Assembly (NCBI GenBank): GCA_963969365.1
Contig: OZ017759.1
Span: 1,550,001 to 1,614,000, forward strand
Direction: 5' to 3'
DNA from: Asterochloris sp. CNOR1
Taxonomy: Eukaryota > Chlorophyta > Trebouxiophyceae > Trebouxiales > Trebouxiaceae
Length of the DNA stretch: 64,000 nt
Positions 58,301-64,000 of the stretch are shown piece by piece. Each line of letters starts with the position of its first letter. Position 1 is the first letter of the stretch. The notes below the pieces were generated by a model. The model was given only the letters and a program-made list of their open reading frames with translations. It searched no databases and was not told the origin of the DNA. The position numbers and the translations under genes are program-made.

Positions 58301-60110
58301 GGGCGCCAGCATTAGGTCAGCGAAGACAGTGCTCATCGTCGTGCTTACATGGCAGTGCGCAGTCAGTTCTCCAGGCTATGTTGTGTCTTTGAGGTCTCTC
58401 TGATTAGCAGGCTGACAAGCAATTTGATATCTGTCAATGTTGGCTTCCAACCATGCTTGCCCCACAGCCTCGTCAAAGATCAGTGCTGCTGCACGCATGA
58501 GCGCAGCTGGTCTTGTTGCAGGGTGTCTGCCCTGTGGCAGGCAGGTCAGGTGTGCTGTGAGCCACTGACGCCACTGGTGCCGCTGCTGGACCTGGCTCAT
58601 GCCCAGCCTGACACTGCAGAAAGCCTGGTGCGGCTGCTGAAGGCAACAGCGGGAGGCATCTTGCTGCTGCGACAGGAGGATCTTCAGCGTCTTGCGGGCA
58701 AAGGGCTCACCCCACAAGCGCAGAGCTACAGGACGGTATCCCGCAGGCGCTGTGGGGCATGAGGTGTGATGCTGCACCAAGCCATCTGCTGTCAGTGCCA
58801 AGACCCGCTTGCACATTAGGTTGAGGAAGCCTACACAGCCTTTCCCTGTAGGGTGGGGCTGCATGACTGCCTCTTGCAGATGAGCTTGGCTCTGGTGGCC
58901 CCTTCTGCTAAAAATGAGACTGTGCTGCCTTTCAGCTGTCGCTAGCATCAGTGCCAGGCCAAATTGGCAACTGATGCTGTGCCTTACAGTGCTGAGCGCC
59001 TCAAGAGCCACCATGAGGCATCTCGCGTCACCCTGGGCGGCAAGTGCTGCATGGCCAAGTTTGCACGGCACCCTTATCCCCTCAAAGTGCATAAATGCTG
59101 GGCTGCGCGCGGGTTGATGCCAGAGCTCAGGACAGCGCCCAAAGAGAAAGAAGTCACCTATGTATCTGGCGGGTGGAGCCTCGTCTACATGGACTACCTC
59201 AGCCCCAGCGATGGCTGTAAACCACTGCAGGAGGTGTGAGTTGATCAGCTCGCTGTTGCAAAGCAATTGTAGTGCCAGAGGTGTTGCACTCCTGTTCTTG
59301 AAGTTGTAGACACGCCTTATCACTTCAAGCGCTCTCAGGTGTCTCTTGCTTGTGGCAAACGCTTGCACGCCTCTGTGCGCTGCACAAAGCTTATTGAGCA
59401 GTTGCATTGACTGCAGGTCACCAAAAGTGATCTCGACAAGATCAAGCCTCTGGCTGAGACGATGCTGGCCAAGCTGCATGAGCCATGCCCTCTGGACGCT
59501 GGTGAGTCAGTGTGTGTGCATGGGGACCTCCGCGCTCCCAACATCATGGTCAGGTACAGAGCTTGGGCTTGGCCTCTAAGCCTGTGCCGCCAATCTCGTC
59601 TGGCATGTTCTTGCCCTTGGCATGCAAGCGTGAGTGCTCCAGAACATGTGTGGTGCCTGCGCGCAGTCCCTGCATCTGCTGTTGTCTGGGTCTTTGGTGT
59701 GTTGCCGCAACCTGCAGACCCAGGTTGATGCACTTGGAGCCTCTCTGCTGTAGCAGCTGTTGTGTAATCTGTGGGAGGCCTCATGCACTGATGCATGCAG
59801 GCAAATTTCGGACACTGACGCCTGGGAGCTTTGCATTCTGGATTTAGATTGCGCTGGAGTGGAAGGCAACGTGAAATGCCCAACTTTCCTGAATCGCACC
59901 ACCATCGAGTGGCCTGACGGCGCCGCTCCACGTGCACTGATCCTCAGGAAGCATGACCAGACCATGATGAGGCGTCAATTCAGTGCACAGGCTTCACTGT
60001 CTGTGTCTCCCCGCCTGAGCCTATGGAGGCAGCAGCAGATCTTCTGCAAGCAGCCGACTTCGGTGAGGACCACTTCTGCATCCTGGCTGTGTTTTGCTAA
60101 CTACATGTGA
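55351..60110 (+). CDS. Kinase-like protein with coiled-coil N-terminus
   Basis: The C-terminal part has the fold signature of an atypical kinase/phosphotransferase family common in fungi and algae. Exon 59417-59553 gives VTKSDLDKIKPLAETMLAKL and the catalytic loop VCVHGDLRAPNIMVR. Exon 59801-60110 joins in phase and gives WELCILDLDCAGVEGNVKCP, where the DLD replaces DFG/DFD, then TTIEWPDGAAPRALILRKHD, ending in TGA at 60108-60110. Upstream exons include PLVPLLDLAHAQPDTAESLV (about 58560-58725) and KSHHEASRVTLGGKCCMAKF...VSGGWSLVYMDYL (about 58990-59230), a likely beta-strand hinge. More N-terminal pieces are FLKGETDGDASALAGKMVAA (about 57060-57210) and RMSEFRTLLHKYVTTLTKDI (about 57450-57570). 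The proposed start is ATG 55351, followed by coiled-coil segments RRELLKLMTALREERTALLE (about 55470-55550) and KQLARYQKQVETLAVEIDRQ (about 55680-55745). The link between the coiled coil and the kinase part is inferred. Near 55450 the open frame shifts by one base, so a junction or break lies there. Substrate unknown. Confidence 0.55.
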
Positions 60111-61431
60111 CATGGTGCCCTGAAGAAATAGCTTGAGTTCATTGAGTGACATTGCTGCACAAGACAAAACAGGACCCTTGGCCGCAGGTCATCCCTGCTG
60201 TCCTTCATGTCCGTCAGTCAGGTGTCAACCTTCAGCAGACATCTGGATTGTGTGCTACTGACCTTGCAAATCCCCAGCTGGTGCTTTATCATCTGCTGTG
60301 TGGCAGCTGCCGCATGTAGTGACCGAGCTGGAGTTCAGGAAGTGACGATCATGCGACTCTTGCAACAAGGGGGCCTTATAGGCTTGATGATCAATAAGCA
60401 GCTGCAAGAATCTGCAGACCAGCCCCCTGATGAGGCCTTCAATCTGGTGCAACAAGTGATGCTAAAGCAATTCCTGGCCATGGGTGTGTTACAGTACACT
60501 GGCTCTTGTGAGGGTCATGTCTGCACACCTTCAGGTTGCATCAAGCGCGAACATCGTGTGTGTTCATAGCAAAGCCAAGACATGGATGCACCTCTGGGTA
60601 TTGTAACATGCACTGTGCAAGCACAGGTGGTGACATGTGTTGTGGGATGTGATGGATAAAGACCTGTTGCAGGGTGTCACATACCTGTGATAACATGATG
60701 AAACATGGCAGGTAGCCTCCCACAAGGTGCAGCATGTAGTCAAGCAATGACAACATACACTCGAGGAAGGCACCACACGCAGTCATTGACAGCGTTCTGC
60801 CCATGTCTTTGCAGGCCCTAGGAGAATCAGGGATTCCCAGATATTACTGAGCCAGTCAAGCGGAACTATTTGCAGCACGCAGCACTCTGGCAGGGCAGGG
60901 TCTGGCACAGTCTCACAGGCGGGAAGCAGCATGCATCGTGGGGTCAGTTTCCAACACTGGGACTCTCAATGGAACAGCTGAGAGCAAGTCGCAGCGACTG
61001 TCAACTTCGTGCTCACTTTGCGCCCCCGGCAAGCTCTATTTGTTAGAGTTCCATTTCTTGGCATCCCTCTGCTTGATTGCTTCTGCAGCATCAGCACCTG
61101 CAGCAGAACAGGTCTGTGATATGAGATCCGCCGGGCCATCAGTTGCAGCACAAAGCATCTTGTGAGGCCGGGTCTGCCACAGACAGCAAGCTGCGGGCGG
61201 CCATGCTGTGCTAGCTACTCAAGTGCGCACACCTGGCTTAAGCAGCACACTTGAGGCAGAGATCACCACTCCAGCAGTGAGCGCGGCCACGGGGAGCACC
61301 CTGCAGTTCAGCGGTGGTACAGGGCTGCTTGGTGGTGCCAGGTGTCGTCTGAGCACAGCATGCCGCTGCTGGTGCCAGGCTGGCATGCCTGCTGTCTGCA
61401 TGTGGCTCACAAGTGCATAGCACGCAGGGTT
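60111..61431. other. Stretch without an assignable gene
   Basis: This 1.3 kb lies between two genes. A plus-strand open frame at about 60340-60482 (MRLLQQGGLIGLMINKQLQE...) looks protein-like. It ends at a gtgtgt donor (ATGG|gtgtgt) that is phase-compatible with a frame after tttgcag at 60817. These could be further exons of the kinase-like gene or of a separate small gene, but no family is recognised. Nothing else stands out. Confidence 0.25.
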
Positions 61432-61644
61432 TTACCAGCCAGGAGCATTTACTGAGCCAACTGCCGCGTCTGCTTTCTCAGCAGCCTTCTTGGCCACGTC
61501 TGCTGCCAGGCTGAACAGCTCATTGTGGGAAGCTTGCACCCTGCAAGGTCGCCTGGCCAGGATAGGGCGGAGGACCTGGGGCCTAGACAGAGCAGAGTGC
61601 CTGCCAGCGTGTGTCGAGACAGACTGCCGCATTGAAAGTGCCAT
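61432..61644 (-). CDS. Small plastid-targeted protein, 70 residues
   Basis: This is a single uninterrupted frame (MALSMRQSVSTHAGRHSALS...) ending NAPGW then TAA. The first 38 or so residues are rich in Ser, Arg and Ala with no acidic residue and end at RRPCRVQA, a typical plastid processing site. The mature part would be only about 32 residues, SHNELFSLAADVAKKAAEKA then DAAVGSVNAPGW, an amphipathic Ala/Lys helix with no membrane segment. I do not recognise the family. It could be a small soluble stromal or thylakoid-lumen accessory protein. The gene is divergent from ornithine aminotransferase, only 118 bp between starts, so a shared promoter is likely. Confidence 0.6.
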   Translation of the reverse strand: MALSMRQSVSTHAGRHSALSRPQVLRPILARRPCRVQASHNELFSLAADVAKKAAEKADAAVGSVNAPGW

Positions 61645-61762
61645 GCTGCTGGCTTTTCAAGGAGATCTCCAGAATATCTGGGTCTTGAACAGCTTTTTGC
61701 TTTCTTCCTGAGCATCGCTGGTGATTGGACTGACAATAGGAGTAGCAGCTGTCATTAGAAGC
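61645..61762. promoter_or_regulatory. 118-bp divergent promoter, small plastid protein / OAT
   Basis: The two start codons face away from each other with 118 bp between them. The sequence includes caccagcg and an acaataggagtagc stretch near the OAT start. No defined element is recognised. Confidence 0.35.
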
Positions 61763-64000
61763 ATGAGTCGCGGCAAGGCATCTTACGCATTGCTTGCCAG
61801 GTTGCTGCAGCGTCCATGGGCCAATGTGAGCAGCAAAGGAGCGGCCACACTGGCCAAGGCCTCCACTCCTCTGCAGCAGCAGGTGGGATCGGCAGATGGT
61901 TGTCAGCTGGCAGCAGCAATCTTGTACAGAGCAGCCTGTCATGACAGCAGCAGTCCTGCATATACTTGCATTACTGCCTGCTGCTCTTTTGGAAGCCTGT
62001 GCGCATGTGAGACCCATGTGCAAAGGGCACATACCAGCACTTTGCTGGTGATGACGTGGCAGCTCATATCTGGACTGCTGCCTTCCCTACTGGCCTTCCC
62101 CATCTGCAGTACATTGATCGAGAGGACAAATTTGGCGCCCACAATTATGCCCCCATCCCGGTGGTGATCAAGCGCGCAGAGGGCGTCCATGTGTGGGATG
62201 TGGACAACCGCAGATACTTTGACTTCCTCAGCGCCTACTCAGCTGTCAACCAGGGGCACAACCACCCTCGGGTGAGCACAAGCCAGGCACCCAGGCTGAG
62301 CTTGGCCAGAGCAGCGGTAGCGGGTGTGACAGGCAGCATCAGCCTCTCTGTTGTCTACCTGGCTTTGTAGTCCCTGAGCTGTTGTGCGGCCCTCCCCAGC
62401 TGACACCTCCGCTGGTCAGAGGCACAACCACCCTCTGATGAGAAGGTTGCTGGACAGGGCACTGCGCTGTTGCATTGTCATAGCGGCGAGGTGCATCTGG
62501 CGGCAGTCCTATGAGCTCTGGCATGCAGAGGCACCATGCTAAGGTTCCATTTACTGGCCTGCGATCTTCTCGCTGCCATGTTTGGACGTGACTGCTTGCT
62601 GCCTCCGCAAGTGGCCAGAGCTCAGGTGAACGAGGCGCACATCCTGTCTGTGGCCATCCTGTCAGCTGGTGCCTGCAGCCCGTTCACCTGCCGTTCCCCG
62701 CCTCTGAGCTCTTGGAGGCAAGTGCTGCACATCTGGCCTTCACATGGCAAGTGCTGCTCATCTGGCCTTTACATGGCCCCTTTGAGACCGTGGGCCTGAC
62801 AAGCGAGCACCGCTGCATAGTGTGGCAGGGGTTGTCCAAGTGCAGCCCAATCTCTGTAAAGTTCCCTCCAGGTCTCTGCCAAGGCTGCCAGCATGCACAG
62901 TAAACCTAATCCATTTCCTGCAGATCACCAAAGCGCTGGTGGATCAGGTGCAGACCCTCGCCCTGACCAGCCGCGCCTTCTTCAACGACGTGCTGGGAGA
63001 GTACGAGGAGTACATCACCCGGCTGTTTGGCTATGACAAGGTGCTGCCCATGAACACAGGGGTGGAGGCTGGCGAGACCGCCTGCAAGCTGGCCAGGTGA
63101 GCTGGCACCTGTGCCGAGGGCCCCTGTCACACACGTGCACCTCTGCCAGCCCTGCAGGTGGGCTCCTGGGCTTGAGACACTGCCTGGAAGGCGGCAGAGG
63201 CTGCTTGGCTGTGAATAGATGCTGCCCATGAACACCAAGGTCAAGGCCGTGGGAGACCACCTGCAAGCCGGCCAGTTGAGCTGGCGTCCATTGTAGGGGG
63301 ACCCTGTCGTGTGCCCGCATCTCGGCCGGCCCTGTAAAAGGAGGCAGGCCCAGACAGTCCTGCCAAAAACAAGGTACTCCCAAGGGTAGCCTCAGCATGA
63401 CCTAGGGTCTGCCCTGCCCACTCCCCTGCTGTGCACCCTGCATCACCAGCATGTAGCTTCAGGGATTCTGGCTCTGTGTTTAGTCCATCTTAAGGTGGCC
63501 CCTGCCTGCAGGCGGTGGGGCTATGACGTCAAGGGTGTGCCCAAGAACGAGGCGGTCATTCTGTTTGCAGAGAACAACTTTTGGGGCAGGACCCTGGCAG
63601 CCATCTCTTCTTCCACAGGTGGGCTGCTGCTGGCTGCTGAATGGTACCTGGCCTGAAGTTGCATGCTTGCCCAGGCAGGACCCCTCTTGAGGGTTGGAAA
63701 GCCTCACGCTACTGGCTGCTCGGCTGGTGCATGAGAAGGCAGCTCTGATGTTGCAGCCTCCAGCCGGGGAGTCTGCCTCATGCTGCGTCTGTGAGGAGCA
63801 GCACGATGTGCACACCCTGCCTGGGTAGGGTGCACATCAGCACCCTGTGATGTGATGTGCAGCCCGGACACCTGTGACCGGTGCTGCAGCTTCAGCGAGC
63901 GGCTGTCGGGCTTCTGGCTCCCCCATGCGTGTACTTGAACTCAGACGCTGGACGCCTGGCAGCAGTGTTCACTGCCCTGCTACAGATCCAGAGAGTTTCG
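61763..64000 (+). CDS. OAT: Ornithine delta-aminotransferase (3' part beyond the right edge)
   Basis: OAT is a pyridoxal-phosphate enzyme that converts ornithine and 2-oxoglutarate to glutamate-5-semialdehyde and glutamate, linking arginine breakdown to proline. Exons 61763-61882, 62110-62271, 62924-63096, 63512-63618 and 63986-64000 (partial) join in phase. Exon 1 is a Ser/Arg/Leu-rich leader ([20 protein letters not shown]) fitting mitochondrial targeting. Family blocks follow: [79 protein letters not shown] (the phosphate-binding GVEAGETA region), and [20 protein letters not shown], where the last four residues come from the exon at the window edge. The catalytic lysine lies outside the window. 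The intron structure shows two junction duplications (see repeats). Confidence 0.95.
62250..62445 (+). repeat. Duplicated HNHPR 5' splice site in OAT
   Basis: The exon end ggggcacaaccaccctcgg|gtgagc (62254-62277) has a copy, gaggcacaaccaccctctgatgaga, at about 62419-62443. In the copy the donor GT has become AT. The spacing is about 166 bp. Confidence 0.65.
62720..62777 (+). repeat. Perfectly tandem 29-bp repeat in an OAT intron
   Basis: aagtgctgcacatctggcct (62720 on) is directly repeated as aagtgctgctcatctggcct (62749 on). The 29-bp units differ at two or three bases, so this is a recent duplication. Confidence 0.8.
63027..63305 (+). repeat. Duplicated [19 protein letters not shown] exon end in OAT
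   Basis: The exon end and intron start (63031-63120) have a decayed copy about 178 bp downstream, at 63208-63300. It includes gctgcccatgaacacc, gagacc(a/g)cctgcaag and ggccag. The donor gccag|gtgagctgg has become gccag|ttgagctgg, so the copy cannot act as a 5' splice site. Similarity extends about 25 bp into the intron. Confidence 0.8.

Noticed and set aside
58376-59479. A 367-codon open frame on the minus strand
   Set aside because: It lies opposite the kinase-like exons, which have family motifs and matching splice phases. The minus frame shows no recognisable domain and is a shadow.
1-64000. Endogenous virus, LTR element or Polinton fragments
   Set aside because: Looked for reverse transcriptase, integrase, capsid and polymerase motifs and for long terminal repeats; none seen.

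Overview
This is nuclear DNA of a green alga. I infer a core chlorophyte, most likely a trebouxiophyte. The sequence is moderately GC-rich. Genes consist of many short exons joined by GT...(C/T)TGCAG introns of about 0.1-1 kb. Products include a plant-type cyclin T, a plastid-targeted protoporphyrinogen oxidase and an MCTP. I see no organelle, plasmid, viral or prokaryotic features. No RNA gene, CRISPR array or intact mobile element could be supported.

Layout from left to right, with arrow giving strand: gamma-tubulin complex component, GCP5/6 type (<, starts 7488, runs off the left edge); multiple-C2-domain transmembrane protein MCTP (>, 8398-22160); PARP6/8-type mono-ADP-ribosyltransferase (<, 27643-22469); cyclin T-like protein (>, 28152-34984); an unrecognised 203-residue protein (<, 37786-35784); cyclophilin PPIL3 (>, 37989-39815); protoporphyrinogen oxidase (<, 45528-40078); a long EF-hand/disordered protein (>, 45744 to about 55050); a kinase-like protein with an HGDLRAPN catalytic loop (>, about 55351-60110); a small plastid-targeted protein (<, 61644-61432); and ornithine aminotransferase (>, 61763 to beyond the right edge). 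Strands alternate almost perfectly. Neighbouring genes therefore share either a short divergent promoter region (118 to about 900 bp) or a short convergent 3' region (about 260-800 bp). The genes are housekeeping functions of unrelated pathways, not an operon or cluster.

The most striking property is in the introns. In at least seven of the eleven genes, introns contain one to six decayed tandem copies of their own exon-intron junction. Copies of a 5' splice site lie downstream inside the intron, and copies of a 3' splice site lie upstream inside it. Repeat units are about 60-180 bp. Many copies have lost the GT or AG dinucleotide, some keep it, and one (53107-53151) forms an in-frame 45-nt pseudo-exon. 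This looks like a genome-wide mode of intron growth by junction-spanning tandem duplication and is the main candidate for an undescribed phenomenon here.

Exon positions given to the base were chosen by splice consensus, reading-phase continuity and family similarity. Those marked approximate were read from conserved fragments only.
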